The notes beneath the pieces are model-generated. The model worked only from the letters and a program-made list of their open reading frames with translations, searched no databases and was not told the origin of the DNA. Shown in pieces: positions 50,709 to 58,822 of a stretch of DNA of 64,000 bases. Made by a program: the position numbers and the translations under genes. Each line of letters starts with the position of its first letter. Position 1 is the stretch's first letter. Location: assembly GCF_003651225.1 (NCBI RefSeq), contig NZ_RCDB01000001.1, forward strand, positions 1 to 64,000. Reading direction: 5' to 3'. The DNA is from Microbacterium telephonicum. GTDB lineage: Bacteria; Actinomycetota; Actinomycetes; Actinomycetales; Microbacteriaceae.

Positions 50709-51644
50709 TCAGCCGAGTGCGTGCTCGACGACGCCGAGCAGACGCGCGCGCAGCACGGCGGCGCGGTCGGCGAAGGCGCGCTGCGCCGCCACGTACGCGG
50801 CCTTCCCGTCGGTGGTCTCGATCGCGATCGGCGTGTACCCGTGGGCCGACAGGTCGTACGGGGAGGCGCGCATGTCGACCTCCCGGATCTCGCGCGCCAG
50901 CGTGAAGGCGTCCAGCAGCAGGTCGCCGGGCGTGAGCGGTCCGAGCTTGACCGCCCATTTGTAGAGGTCCATGTTCGCGTGCAGGCAACCCGGCTGCTCG
51001 ACGGCCTCCTGGTCGGCGCGCGTCGGCGCGGTGCGGTTGCGCGGCACCGCGGCGGGGGTGAAGAAGCGGAACGCATCGTGGTGCGTGCACGTGAGGCGAT
51101 GGCCGTCGACGACGGCGTCGGTGCCGTCCTGGCCGAGTCGCAGCGGTATCGGATGCCGGTGCTCGCCCTGCCGGTAGACCATCGCCCACTCGTGCAGCCC
51201 GAAGCAGCCGTATTCGGCGCGGTGCAGCGCGGTGGCGCGCAGGATGCCGTGCACGGCGCGCAGCAGCGCCCGCTTCTCGTCGACGAAGCCGGCGACGTCG
51301 ACGGTCAGGTTGGGGCCGACGGTGCGGTATCCGCGCCAGCGGGCACGGTCGGTGGCCGCCGCATCCGCCAGGACGACGTCCGCACCCGGATGCCAGCGGC
51401 GCAGCACGGCGGGCTTGTAGCTGTAGTACGTGTAGAGGAAGTCGTCGACCGGGTGCGTCTGCCCGCGGGCGACGCGGGCGCGACGACCCGCGGTGAGTGC
51501 GTCGGCGCGGGCCGCGTGCGCGGCCTCGAGCGCGCGCCAGGCGTCGGCCGGGAGGATGCGCGGCGAGCCGGGGGCCGCCGGCGGGGTGGGGGCGAGGCCC
51601 TCGGTGGGGGCGACGGGCGCCGTGGGCGCGGCGGCGACGTGCAT
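50709..51644 (-). CDS. actinobacterial 3-methyladenine glycosylase-like protein
   Basis: 311 residues from ATG 51644, one base after the preceding stop. The family is usually annotated 3-methyladenine DNA glycosylase, but it is unrelated to AAG/AlkA and has no proven activity. Recognisable blocks are HPVDDFLYTYYSYKPAVLRRWHPG, YGCFGLHEWAMVYRQ, HHDAFRFFTP and EQPGCLHANMDLYKWAVKLGP. It has many conserved Trp, Tyr and His, typical of a metal or heme-like site. Function is uncertain. Confidence 0.75.
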   Translation of the reverse strand: MHVAAAPTAPVAPTEGLAPTPPAAPGSPRILPADAWRALEAAHAARADALTAGRRARVARGQTHPVDDFLYTYYSYKPAVLRRWHPGADVVLADAAATDRARWRGYRTVGPNLTVDVAGFVDEKRALLRAVHGILRATALHRAEYGCFGLHEWAMVYRQGEHRHPIPLRLGQDGTDAVVDGHRLTCTHHDAFRFFTPAAVPRNRTAPTRADQEAVEQPGCLHANMDLYKWAVKLGPLTPGDLLLDAFTLAREIREVDMRASPYDLSAHGYTPIAIETTDGKAAYVAAQRAFADRAAVLRARLLGVVEHALG

Positions 51645-51645
51645 G

Positions 51646-52299
51646 TCAGGGTGCGAGGGTGACGGCGATGCCGCCGCCGTCGGCGGGTGCGACCCGAATC
51701 TGCAAGGGGGTCGCGACCGTCCAGGTGGGGTGCGCGGCGGCGGCGTGCGGCCCGACCCCGATGACGCGCATCCCGGCGGCCAGGCCCGCGGCGATGCCGT
51801 TGGCGGAGTCCTCGACGACGATGCACTCGCGCGGGTCGACACCGAGTCGCTCGGCCGCCAGGAGGAACCCCTCCGGGTCGGGCTTGCTCGCCGACACGTC
51901 CTCGGCGGTGACGGCGAGGTCCGGCATCCGCACGCCCGACACCCCCATGCGCGCCGACGCGAGCGGCACGGTCGCCGACGTCACGAGCGCGTGCGGCAGA
52001 TCCTCGAGCGCCGCGAGCAGGGCGACGGCCCCGTCGAGGGCGACGACACCGTCGGTCTGGGCGGTCTCGGCAGCCAGCAGCTCGCGGTTCTCGGCGAGGT
52101 TGACCTCGCGAGGACGGTCCGGCAGCAGCAGCGCCATGCTCTCCTGACCCTGGCGGCCGTGGATGATCGCGAGGGTGCGCGCCGGGTCGATGTCGTGGTC
52201 GAGCGACCACTGCGTCCACAGCCGCTCCACGACCGCGGTGGAGTCGACGAGCGTGCCGTCCATGTCGAGCAGGAGTGCGGCGGCCGTGGTCGTCGTCAT
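51646..52299 (-). CDS. HAD-superfamily subfamily IA hydrolase
   Basis: 217 residues. Motif I LLLDMDGTLVDS (nucleophile Asp and acid/base Asp), motif II VTSATVP, motif III SASKPDPEGF and motif IV VVEDSANGI are in order, with a cap domain between I and II. This is the phosphoglycolate/beta-phosphoglucomutase-like group, and the substrate is usually a sugar phosphate. Coupled to the glycosylase-like gene. Confidence 0.88.
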   Translation of the reverse strand: MTTTTAAALLLDMDGTLVDSTAVVERLWTQWSLDHDIDPARTLAIIHGRQGQESMALLLPDRPREVNLAENRELLAAETAQTDGVVALDGAVALLAALEDLPHALVTSATVPLASARMGVSGVRMPDLAVTAEDVSASKPDPEGFLLAAERLGVDPRECIVVEDSANGIAAGLAAGMRVIGVGPHAAAAHPTWTVATPLQIRVAPADGGGIAVTLAP

Positions 52300-52351
52300 G
52301 CTTCCAGCGTAGGCGCGGCCGGGACTCCGACCGCGCCCGTCCGGATGGGGG

Positions 52352-52903
52352 TCAGGCCTGCGCGGCGCGGTGCGGCAGCACCCAGCCGGCGCGCGGGAAG
52401 TGGCAGGTGTAGCCGTTCGGGATGCGCAGCAGGTAGTCCTGGTGCTCGGGCTCGGCCTCCCAGAACGGGGCGAGCGGCTCGATCGTGGTCACCGCCGGTC
52501 CGGGCCACAGCCCGGACGCGTCGACGTCGGCGATCGTGTCGCGGGCGACGCGCTCCTGGTCGTCGGTCAGCGGGAAGATCGCGGAGCGGTAGCTCGTGCC
52601 GATGTCGTTGCCCTGGCGGTTGAGCGTAGAGGGGTCGTGGATCTGGAAGAAGAACGCGAGGATGTCGCGGTACGTCGTCTTCTCGGGGTCGAACACGATC
52701 TCGACCGCCTCGGCGTGGCCGGGGTGGTTGCGGTAGGTCGCGTCGTCGTTCTCGCCGCCGGTGTAGCCGACCCGGGTGTCGAGCACGCCGGGCTGGCGGC
52801 GGATGAGGTCTTCCATTCCCCAGAAGCACCCGCCCGCGAGGATCGCGGTCTCAGTGCCCTCGGTGCGCGTGATCTGCCCTGCGGGGAGGTTGCCGTGCGT
52901 CAT
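52352..52903 (-). CDS. msrA: peptide methionine-S-sulfoxide reductase
   Basis: 183 residues. [17 protein letters not shown] with catalytic Cys26, [28 protein letters not shown] and [16 protein letters not shown] near the end. No MsrB domain is fused, and no extra C-terminal resolving Cys pair is visible beyond C in NGYTCHF. It repairs oxidised methionine with thioredoxin. Its ATG overlaps the small ORF stop (ATGA), suggesting it is translated from the LysR transcript. Confidence 0.94.
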   Translation of the reverse strand: MTHGNLPAGQITRTEGTETAILAGGCFWGMEDLIRRQPGVLDTRVGYTGGENDDATYRNHPGHAEAVEIVFDPEKTTYRDILAFFFQIHDPSTLNRQGNDIGTSYRSAIFPLTDDQERVARDTIADVDASGLWPGPAVTTIEPLAPFWEAEPEHQDYLLRIPNGYTCHFPRAGWVLPHRAAQA

Positions 52904-53016
52904 GATTCGGTGATCCGTTCTGCCGGGTTGTCCGGCTCGTCGGGTACAACAACGGGCATGTCGATTCTGGTCCCGATCGGTGCGCCGTGGGCGCGGATGC
53001 CGGAATCGGGCGTCAT
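52900..53016 (-). CDS. 38-residue ORF bridging lysR and msrA
   Basis: ATG 53016 overlaps the LysR TGA, and its own TGA overlaps the msrA ATG, both as ATGA. The product ([17 protein letters not shown], then [18 protein letters not shown]) has natural-looking acidic composition. It may be a small coupled protein or the remnant of a longer gene. No family known. Confidence 0.45.
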   Translation of the reverse strand: MTPDSGIRAHGAPIGTRIDMPVVVPDEPDNPAERITES

Positions 53017-53945
53017 GCGACCCGGCCGGCGGTCTGGGCCACCAGCGCGTCGAGCACCGTCTGCAGGGCGGGTGAGTCGTTCTGGCTGCGACGGTGCACG
53101 GCGGCGATGTCGCGGGTGGAGGCCGGCTGCGCGGTGGGGACGGCGACGAGCCCGTCGGGAAGTGGGGGGCGCCCCATCCGCGGCACGAGCGCGATGCCGA
53201 GACCGGCCTGCACGAGGTGCACGTGGTTTTCGAACTCCATAGATTCGTGCACGATGCGCGGGGCGTTCGCGACGCCGTCGAACAGGCGCCGCAGCCACTG
53301 GCGGCAGATCGTGGAGTCGAAGGTCGCGATCCACTCCTCGTCGGCGAGATCGGTAGGGGTGAGTTCGGCGTGCGTGGCGAGCGGGTGGTGCGCGGGCAGG
53401 ATCACGTCGGCCACGTCGGTGAACAGCGGCGTCGCGACGAGATGCTCGGGCATCGCGAGCGCCACCCCGCCCCACCGGTGCACGATGCCGAGGTCGCGTT
53501 GGCCGGAGGCGACGAGGGCGACGGTCTCCCACGGCTCGCTCTCGCGCAGCGGCACGCGCAGCGCGGGATGCTCGGCACGCAGACGCGGCAGCACGTCGGT
53601 CAGGATGCCGCGCACCGCGGTCGAGAACGCACCGATGCGCACTTCGCCGGTCACCGGGCGGGCGGGGGCCTCTGCGCGCGGTCCGCCGGCGAGATGGAGG
53701 TCGGCTTCGAGACGTTCGAGGTCGGCCAGCACCGTCGCCGACGAGGTGACGAGGTGACGTCCCGCGTCGGTGAGCACGACGCCGCGGCCGGCGCGCTCGA
53801 GCAGGGCGACGCGGGTGCCGCGTTCGAGGCGCTTGATCTGCTGCGAGACGGCCGACGGCGTGAATCCGAGGGCGTCGGCGGCGGCCGCGACGCTCCCGCC
53901 GGTGGCCACGGCGCGCAGTGCGACGACGGCTTCCAGATCGATCAT
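53013..53945 (-). CDS. LysR-family regulator
   Basis: 310 residues. The N-terminal winged HTH ([43 protein letters not shown], residues about 8-60) is followed by a periplasmic-binding-like effector domain ([16 protein letters not shown] and [10 protein letters not shown]). It diverges from the DMT transporter with 72 bp between, the usual layout for LysR control of an exporter, and is coupled to the small ORF and msrA downstream. Confidence 0.9.
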   Translation of the reverse strand: MIDLEAVVALRAVATGGSVAAAADALGFTPSAVSQQIKRLERGTRVALLERAGRGVVLTDAGRHLVTSSATVLADLERLEADLHLAGGPRAEAPARPVTGEVRIGAFSTAVRGILTDVLPRLRAEHPALRVPLRESEPWETVALVASGQRDLGIVHRWGGVALAMPEHLVATPLFTDVADVILPAHHPLATHAELTPTDLADEEWIATFDSTICRQWLRRLFDGVANAPRIVHESMEFENHVHLVQAGLGIALVPRMGRPPLPDGLVAVPTAQPASTRDIAAVHRRSQNDSPALQTVLDALVAQTAGRVA

Positions 53946-54017
53946 GTACGGATGCTACCGAATCGAGCGAAGGAATGGTCGCTGGTGTTTCCGCATCCGA
54001 GGCGCTTCGCTGGACCC

Positions 54018-55010
54018 ATGACGGGACCCATGACACGACGCGACATGCTGCTGGCCGCCCTCGTGGCGACGATGTGGGGCTTCAACTTCGTCGTGATCGA
54101 CTGGGGGATGGCCGGCATCCCGCCGCTGTTCTTCGTCGCGGTGCGCTTCCTCGTCGTCGCCCTCGCCGTATTCGTCGTACCGCGCCCGCTGGCGTCGTGG
54201 AAGACGGTCGTCGGCGTCGGACTGTTCATGAGCCTCGGCCAATTCGCCCTGCTCTACACCTCGATCGCCCTGGGACTTCAGCCGGGGATCGCCGCGCTCC
54301 TCCTGCAGGCGCAGGTGGTGCTGACGATCGTGGTCGCCGCGCTCGCGCTGCGGGAGCGCCCGACCGCCCGGCAGGCCGTCGGCGTGCTGGTGGGCACCGT
54401 CGGCCTGGGTGTCGTCGCGCTCGGTCGCGGCGGCGACGCACCGGCGGTCGCGGTCGTGCTGTGCCTGCTCGCGGCGCTGTCGTGGGCGATCGGCAATGTG
54501 ATCTCGCGGCGCGCCGGCGCCGTCGCCCCGCCCAAGCGCCTCGGCGCGCTGTCGCTCACGGTGTGGTCCTCGCTGGTCGTACCGCTCCCGGCGCTCGCCC
54601 TGTCGGCGGCGATCGAGGGGCCCGAGGCGATCGCGGCGGGGATCGCGGCGTTCGGGTGGCGACCGATCCTGTCGACGCTGTACACCGCGGGGCTGTGCAC
54701 GCTCGTCGGCTACGCGATCTTCAACGCCCTGCTCGCCCGCAACCGCTCGGCATCCGTCGTCCCGTGGGTGCTGCTGGCACCCGTCGTCGCGATGGCCTCG
54801 GCCGCGGCGCTGCTCGGCCAGATTCCCAACGTGTGGGAAACCGTGGGCGGCGCCGTGCTGGTCGTCGGCGTGTTCGTCGCGAACGCGCCGACGCGGCGGC
54901 GCGTTGGCGGTGGGGGCGGGCGAGGGCAGGTGGTCGCGGCCGGCGCGGAGGTGCCCGCGCACGTCACACGAACGGCCGCCCCCGCGGATGCCGACCGGCA
55001 CAACGCGTGA
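54018..55010 (+). CDS. EamA/DMT-family exporter
   Basis: 330 residues from ATG 54018 (ATG 54030 four codons later is an alternative). Ten helices in two EamA repeats: MWGFNFVVIDWGMAG, LGLQPGIAALLLQAQVVLTIVVAALALRERP, and SASVVPWVLLAPVVAMASAAALLGQ. It resembles the RhtA/YdeD O-acetylserine/cysteine exporters. The last 15 residues (THVT-like VTRTAAPADADRHNA) are encoded by the first copy of a 64-bp repeat, including the stop codon. Divergent LysR probably regulates it. Confidence 0.87.
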   Translation: MTGPMTRRDMLLAALVATMWGFNFVVIDWGMAGIPPLFFVAVRFLVVALAVFVVPRPLASWKTVVGVGLFMSLGQFALLYTSIALGLQPGIAALLLQAQVVLTIVVAALALRERPTARQAVGVLVGTVGLGVVALGRGGDAPAVAVVLCLLAALSWAIGNVISRRAGAVAPPKRLGALSLTVWSSLVVPLPALALSAAIEGPEAIAAGIAAFGWRPILSTLYTAGLCTLVGYAIFNALLARNRSASVVPWVLLAPVVAMASAAALLGQIPNVWETVGGAVLVVGVFVANAPTRRRVGGGGGRGQVVAAGAEVPAHVTRTAAPADADRHNA

Positions 55011-55140
55011 CACGCTCCGCATCCGTGTCACACGAACGGCCGCGCCCACGGATGCCGAGCCGCAGAACGCGTGACACGACCGGCATCCGTGTCACACGAA
55101 CGGCCGCCCGGGCCGTCCCGCACGGGCGCTTCGCGTGACA
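54963..55140. repeat. three 64-bp-period palindromic units
   Basis: Cores 54963-55013, 55025-55077 and 55089-55140 begin GTGTCACACGAACGGCCGC and end CGCGTGACAC (inverted ends GTGTCAC/GTGACAC). The period is exactly 64 bp. The centre of copy 3 differs completely (CCGGGCCGTCCCGCACGGGCG) while its ends are kept. Copy 1 codes for the transporter's C-terminus and stop. Confidence 0.85.
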
Positions 55141-55176
55141 TGCCCTGGGGCGGAGCGTGCCTCCCCGTCGCGCCGA

Positions 55177-55518
55177 TCAGGCGGTGGGCACGCTGAGGAG
55201 GGTCCAGAGCAGCGCGATCATGCCGAACACGACGCCCGCGTAGAGGATTGCGACGCAATCCAGGATGACGCCGACGAGGATCGACCATCCCGGCGCGCGG
55301 CGGGCACGGTGCGCGCGCCACGCCACGACCAGCCCGACGACGCCCAGGACGACGCTCGACGCGCAGAGCAGGGTGATCGTCTCGAGCACGTTCGACGGTG
55401 CGATCCGCCAGACGAGCGCGGTCGGTGCGACGAGGCCGACGGCGGCCGCCCCGAGACCGATCACGGCGATCGCCGCCGGGGTCGCCGACCGGCGACGGTT
55501 CGAGGGTGCGAGGGTCAT
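55177..55518 (-). CDS. small DUF4190-like membrane protein
   Basis: 113 residues from ATG 55518. Three to four hydrophobic helices: IAVIGLGAAAVGLVAPTALVW, ITLLCASSVVLGVVGLVVAW and GWSILVGVILDCVAILYAGVVFGMIALLW. The pattern resembles DUF4190 small membrane proteins without its usual N-terminal Pro-rich part. Function unknown. It lies between two repeat elements. Confidence 0.65.
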   Translation of the reverse strand: MTLAPSNRRRSATPAAIAVIGLGAAAVGLVAPTALVWRIAPSNVLETITLLCASSVVLGVVGLVVAWRAHRARRAPGWSILVGVILDCVAILYAGVVFGMIALLWTLLSVPTA

Positions 55519-55585
55519 GCGGGCACGGTAGCGCCCGCCCCGCCCCCGGCACTCCGCCCCTCCACAGCCCCCACCCCTCCTGCCG

Positions 55586-55644
55586 TCGAGATGACGCGAA
55601 CGGTCCCGGATCCGCGCGATCGCGTGCGATTCGTGTGATCTCGA
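55586..55644. repeat. 59-bp imperfect palindromic element
   Basis: TCGAGATGACGCGAA (55586-55600) faces TTCGTGTGATCTCGA (55630-55644), a 15-bp stem with two mismatches. The centre GTCCCGGATCCGCG has its own symmetry. The CGAACGG core resembles the 64-bp units 450 bp away. Confidence 0.65.
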
Positions 55645-55692
55645 TCGCCGCCGACCCTGGTCGGTGTCCCCCGGGGTGTTTAGGGTGGCGGC

Positions 55693-56628
55693 ATGGACGG
55701 CATCGCAGCGACGACGGACACGATCGAGTGGCTGCTGGCAGGAGACCCGGCCGTGCGGTGGCAGGTGCTGCGCGACCTCACCGACGCCACTGACGAGCAG
55801 GTCGCCACGGAACGGGCGAAGGTCGCACACGAGGGATGGGGCGCCGCCGTGCTCGCGGCCCAGGACGACGACGGCCTGTGGCGCGCGCCCGACGAACCCG
55901 ACTGGGTGCCGAACCTCTACACGATGATGCTGCTGCGGGAGTTCGGTGTCGATCCGGCCGATCCGGCGGTCTCCCGCCGGATCGATGCGTTCGAGCGCGC
56001 CTACCGGTGGGACGAGGAGTTCGGCGCCGGCCCTTTCTTCGCAGGCGAGGTCGAACCGTGCATCAACGGGCGGGTGCTCGCGCTCGGCGCGTACTTCAAC
56101 CGGGCGGATGCCGCCATGGCTGCGCGTCTGACGGGTGACGAACTCGCCGACGGCGGCTGGAATTGCGAGGCACCGGCATCCGCCGTCAGCTCGTTCCACT
56201 CCACGATCTGCGTCTTGGAGGGACTGCGCGAGTACGAAGCGGCCGTCGGCGCAACGGAGGCGACGACGACGGCGCGGCGTCGCGGCGAGGAGTACCTGCT
56301 CGAGCGTCACCTGCACCGGCGCCGATCGACCGGCGAGACGGCGGCGCCCGGGTTCCTCGACTTCACCTTCCCACCGTCGTGGTACTTCGACGTGCTGTTC
56401 GGGCTCGACCACTTCTGGGCGGCGGACATCCGCGATCCGCGCCTCGCCGAGGCCGTCGACATCGTGCGGTCGAAGGCGCAGCCCGATGGCCGATGGCTGC
56501 TCGACGGCGACAGCGAGTACGTCGTCGAGTATCCGGGCCGCGAGCAGGTCGGCGAGCCCAGCCGGTGGAACACGCTGCGCGCGCTGCGAGTACTGCGCTG
56601 GTGGGATGCGGCACCCGGGCAGGCCTGA
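55693..56628 (+). CDS. squalene-cyclase-like alpha/alpha-toroid protein
   Basis: 311 residues of helical repeats: AGDPAVRWQVLRDL, GWGAAVLAAQDDDGLWRAPDE, LADGGWNCEAP, and SKAQPDGRWLLDGDSEYVVEYPG. The QDxDGxW-like units are the QW motifs of the terpenoid cyclase toroid, but the cyclase DxDD acid is absent. In soil actinobacteria such proteins are annotated squalene cyclase-like or prenyltransferase-like without known activity. The start follows TAGGGTGGCGGC, a possible leaderless -10. Confidence 0.75.
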   Translation: MDGIAATTDTIEWLLAGDPAVRWQVLRDLTDATDEQVATERAKVAHEGWGAAVLAAQDDDGLWRAPDEPDWVPNLYTMMLLREFGVDPADPAVSRRIDAFERAYRWDEEFGAGPFFAGEVEPCINGRVLALGAYFNRADAAMAARLTGDELADGGWNCEAPASAVSSFHSTICVLEGLREYEAAVGATEATTTARRRGEEYLLERHLHRRRSTGETAAPGFLDFTFPPSWYFDVLFGLDHFWAADIRDPRLAEAVDIVRSKAQPDGRWLLDGDSEYVVEYPGREQVGEPSRWNTLRALRVLRWWDAAPGQA

Positions 56629-56662
56629 CGCCGGCCGGCACGCGAGCAATCACCGCGCGCGG

Positions 56663-56998
56663 TTACAGGCTGCCGCCGAGCAGCGGCCCGGCCGACTCCG
56701 AGCGGCGCTCGTCTCCCCCGCGATCGCGGTACGGCGCCGCGACGTCGCCCTCCTGCGGGATGCGCTCGGCAAGCGGCACCGGATCGGCCTCTTCGCGGAG
56801 CTTCTCGGTGACGCTGTGCTCGACGACGACGGGGATGTAGTCGCGCACGTGGGCGTCGTCGAGGGTGTGGACCTCGTCGTGGACGACCTGCTCGACGTGG
56901 TCATGGTCGAGGGTCGGGAACTTGGTGGCGATCCGGTCGATGACCGCGTCGATGGCGAGCTCTTCCTGCCGGGTGTCGGCGTGCTGGGTGTTCTCCAT
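56663..56998 (-). CDS. three-helix-bundle dimerisation-domain protein
   Basis: 111 residues. AIDAVIDRIATKFPTLDHDHVEQVVHDEVHTLDDAHVRDYIPVVVEHSVTEKLRE in overlapping parts gives three amphipathic helices with regular hydrophobic heptads. The actinobacterial family carries this name from its predicted fold. The polar tail is likely disordered. Role unknown. Confidence 0.72.
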   Translation of the reverse strand: MENTQHADTRQEELAIDAVIDRIATKFPTLDHDHVEQVVHDEVHTLDDAHVRDYIPVVVEHSVTEKLREEADPVPLAERIPQEGDVAAPYRDRGGDERRSESAGPLLGGSL

Positions 56999-57061
56999 GC
57001 CGCCATCCTGGGTCGTCGTCCCGGTAGCTGCGAGCCCCGTTGCCGCCGCGCCCGCGGGCCG

Positions 57062-57721
57062 CTATCCTGCGGCGGGATCCGTGATCACGAGGGTCAGCGA
57101 GACGTCCGTGTCGACCGCGACCTCGGCCGAGACCGTCGCCCCCTTGACCGTCACCGACGGCAGCGGGACGACGGTCTCGCCGCCGGCGCGCATCTTGTCG
57201 CCGATGTCCTGTGTCAGCTGGTCGAGTTGCGCGGTCGTCCATCCCCACTCGGCGGCCATGGCCTGCAGCTGCGAGGTGACCCCGGCCCAGGTCTTCGCAC
57301 CGTCGAGCAGCAGCCGCACCTCCGTCACGCGATCACCCTCGGTCTCGAGCGAGAAGCTGTCGACGAGCTCGTACGCGAATGCCCCGTCGGGCGCGACGAT
57401 GACGGCGGTCACCGGAGTGATGGGCGCGAAGTCCTGACGCCCGTCGGCGTCGAGACCGAGCGCGGATGCGGGCGCGGCATCCTCACGCAGTTTCACCCGC
57501 ATGGTGCCCTGGCGCGTGAAGAAGTCGACGCCGGCTCGGTCGAATCGCGACATGCCGTCGGACATCTGCTGGTCGTCGCTGGCCGTGGGGTCGTCCTGAG
57601 TCCACCACGAGTTCTGCATCGCGATCGCCCCGACGACGAACCCCGCGCAGACGAGGGCGACGATCGTGATCGGCACCCACGACAGCAGCGCCTTGCGGCG
57701 TCGCTTCTCGGCGAGGGTCAT
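57062..57721 (-). CDS. single-pass membrane protein, unknown
   Basis: 219 residues. A Lys/Arg start (LAEKRRRKALLSW) and one helix (VPITIVALVCAGFVVGAIAM) precede a secreted beta-rich domain (GTMRVKLREDAAPASALGLDADG and TEVRLLLDGAKTW). The ends of the domain pair as strands (VTVKGATVSAEVAVDTDVSLTLVITD). No family recognised. 16 bp after the YciI-like gene on the same strand. Confidence 0.7.
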   Translation of the reverse strand: MTLAEKRRRKALLSWVPITIVALVCAGFVVGAIAMQNSWWTQDDPTASDDQQMSDGMSRFDRAGVDFFTRQGTMRVKLREDAAPASALGLDADGRQDFAPITPVTAVIVAPDGAFAYELVDSFSLETEGDRVTEVRLLLDGAKTWAGVTSQLQAMAAEWGWTTAQLDQLTQDIGDKMRAGGETVVPLPSVTVKGATVSAEVAVDTDVSLTLVITDPAAG

Positions 57722-57737
57722 GGCGTCGTCCGGGTGG

Positions 57738-58112
57738 TCATGAGGTCATCGCATCGAAGTCGGCCTGCGTCCACACCCGGGCCAGGCGGATGCCGCCTTC
57801 GACGGCGGCCTCGGGGAAGCGTGCGGCGATCGCGGCGGCACGCGCTTCGTCGGTCACGTCAACGAGGTAGTAGCCCGAGACGGTGATGTCGCCGGTGATC
57901 GGGGTGACCACGGCGGATCCGTCGTCGGCGCGGGTGACGGTGCTCTGCGTGTCGGCGGCGACCGCCTTGGAGTCGACGAGTTCACCGGTGTGCTCGAGGT
58001 CGCTCTCGATGTCCCAGTACAGCTGGTAGGCGGCGCCGCGCTCGTCGTCGTCCATCGCCGCGAAGAGGGCCTCGACGGCGGGGGCCACGTGGATGAGGAT
58101 GAGGTATTTCAT
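57738..58112 (-). CDS. YciI/DGPF-domain protein
   Basis: 124 residues. MKYLILIHVAP starts the ferredoxin-like fold, with the catalytic-type His in ILIH. GSAVVTPITGDITVSGYYLVDVTDEARAAAIAARFPEA is the usual second half with the DGPF-like loop changed to ITGDI. Relatives are often next to ECF sigma factors, none here. Function unknown. Confidence 0.85.
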   Translation of the reverse strand: MKYLILIHVAPAVEALFAAMDDDERGAAYQLYWDIESDLEHTGELVDSKAVAADTQSTVTRADDGSAVVTPITGDITVSGYYLVDVTDEARAAAIAARFPEAAVEGGIRLARVWTQADFDAMTS

Positions 58113-58155
58113 CGCGTGCTCCTCCGTTCGCGGCGCGGATTCCAGTGCTTCGACG

Positions 58156-58324
58156 TTACCGGAGGGGTGCGACACCCGTGCGGCCGGAGGCGCGGCGGAT
58201 GACCTCGCGGCACACGTCGAGCACATCGCCCGGGTGGGTGAAGTGCACGGCGTGCTCGGGCCTTGTCTCAGCCTCCCGGCAGCGGCAGCACCGCCGGACC
58301 GGACGACCCGACGACGCGCACCAT
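58156..58324 (-). pseudogene. alpha/beta hydrolase reduced to both termini
   Basis: Two nucleotides after the SelW stop an ATG (58324) starts VRVVGSSGPAVLPLPGG, the classic beginning of an alpha/beta hydrolase up to its oxyanion Gly pair, then meets a stop. In another frame the C-terminal piece PEHAVHFTHPGDVLDVCREVIRRASG runs to TAA at 58156, holding the expected catalytic His region. About 200 residues between them are gone. It occupies a normal place in the transcript, so it was a functional second gene. Confidence 0.7.
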
Positions 58325-58326
58325 CG

Positions 58327-58629
58327 TCAGGCTCCCGCCTCGCGGGCCGCGGCACGGTCGGCGTGCCCGAGGGAGCGGTCGGGGGCGATGACGTCGCGGA
58401 CGCGACGCTTGAGATCGACGATGTCGGGGAATCCGCCGTCGTCCTTGCGCGACCACAGCCGTACGCCGTCGGCGTGCACCTCGAAGACACCGCCCGTGGC
58501 GGGCGCGAGGCTCACGGTTCCGCCCTGCAGTTCGGCCTGGAAGGTGGTCAGCAGCTCCTGCGCGACCCAGGTCGCGCGCAGGAGCCAGTTGCACTGCGTG
58601 CAGTAGACGATCCGGACGTCGTGGGCCAT
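58327..58629 (-). CDS. SelT/SelW/SelH-family (Rdx) protein, Cys form
   Basis: 100 residues. MAHDVRIVYCTQCNWLLRATWVAQELLTTFQ holds the CxxC that replaces CxxU of selenoprotein W. GGVFEVHADGVRLWSRKDDGGFPDIVDLKRRVRDVI is the rest of the Rdx fold. A thioredoxin-like redox role is inferred from the family. The downstream hydrolase partner is decayed. Confidence 0.88.
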   Translation of the reverse strand: MAHDVRIVYCTQCNWLLRATWVAQELLTTFQAELQGGTVSLAPATGGVFEVHADGVRLWSRKDDGGFPDIVDLKRRVRDVIAPDRSLGHADRAAAREAGA

Positions 58630-58702
58630 GCCGCGATTATCGCAGGGCCTCCGTCGCCGTCGAGTCGCCGTCGCGCCGCCGTCGCGCCTCCCGGCACGTC
58701 AT

Positions 58703-58764
58703 CGGAGATCTGCACTTCTGCGGACGACCGGATGCTGCGGGGTCCGAGGTTGCGCAGATCTCCG
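58703..58764. repeat. 62-bp palindromic element
   Basis: CGGAGATCTGC (58703-58713) and GCAGATCTCCG (58754-58764) are perfect inverted ends around a 40-bp centre. It lies in a 193-bp gap without genes. Confidence 0.7.
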
Positions 58765-58822
58765 AAGAACTGCCGCACCCCGCATTCGCACGCCCGCGAG
58801 GCCGTGCCCCCGCGGCGACGAC

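Noticed and set aside
52370-53242. Plus-strand ORF over msrA and LysR
   Set aside because: Low-complexity shadow; both minus-strand genes have complete signature motifs.
54963-55140. Repeat array as a CRISPR
   Set aside because: Only three units, no variable spacers of constant length, palindromic units, and no cas genes.
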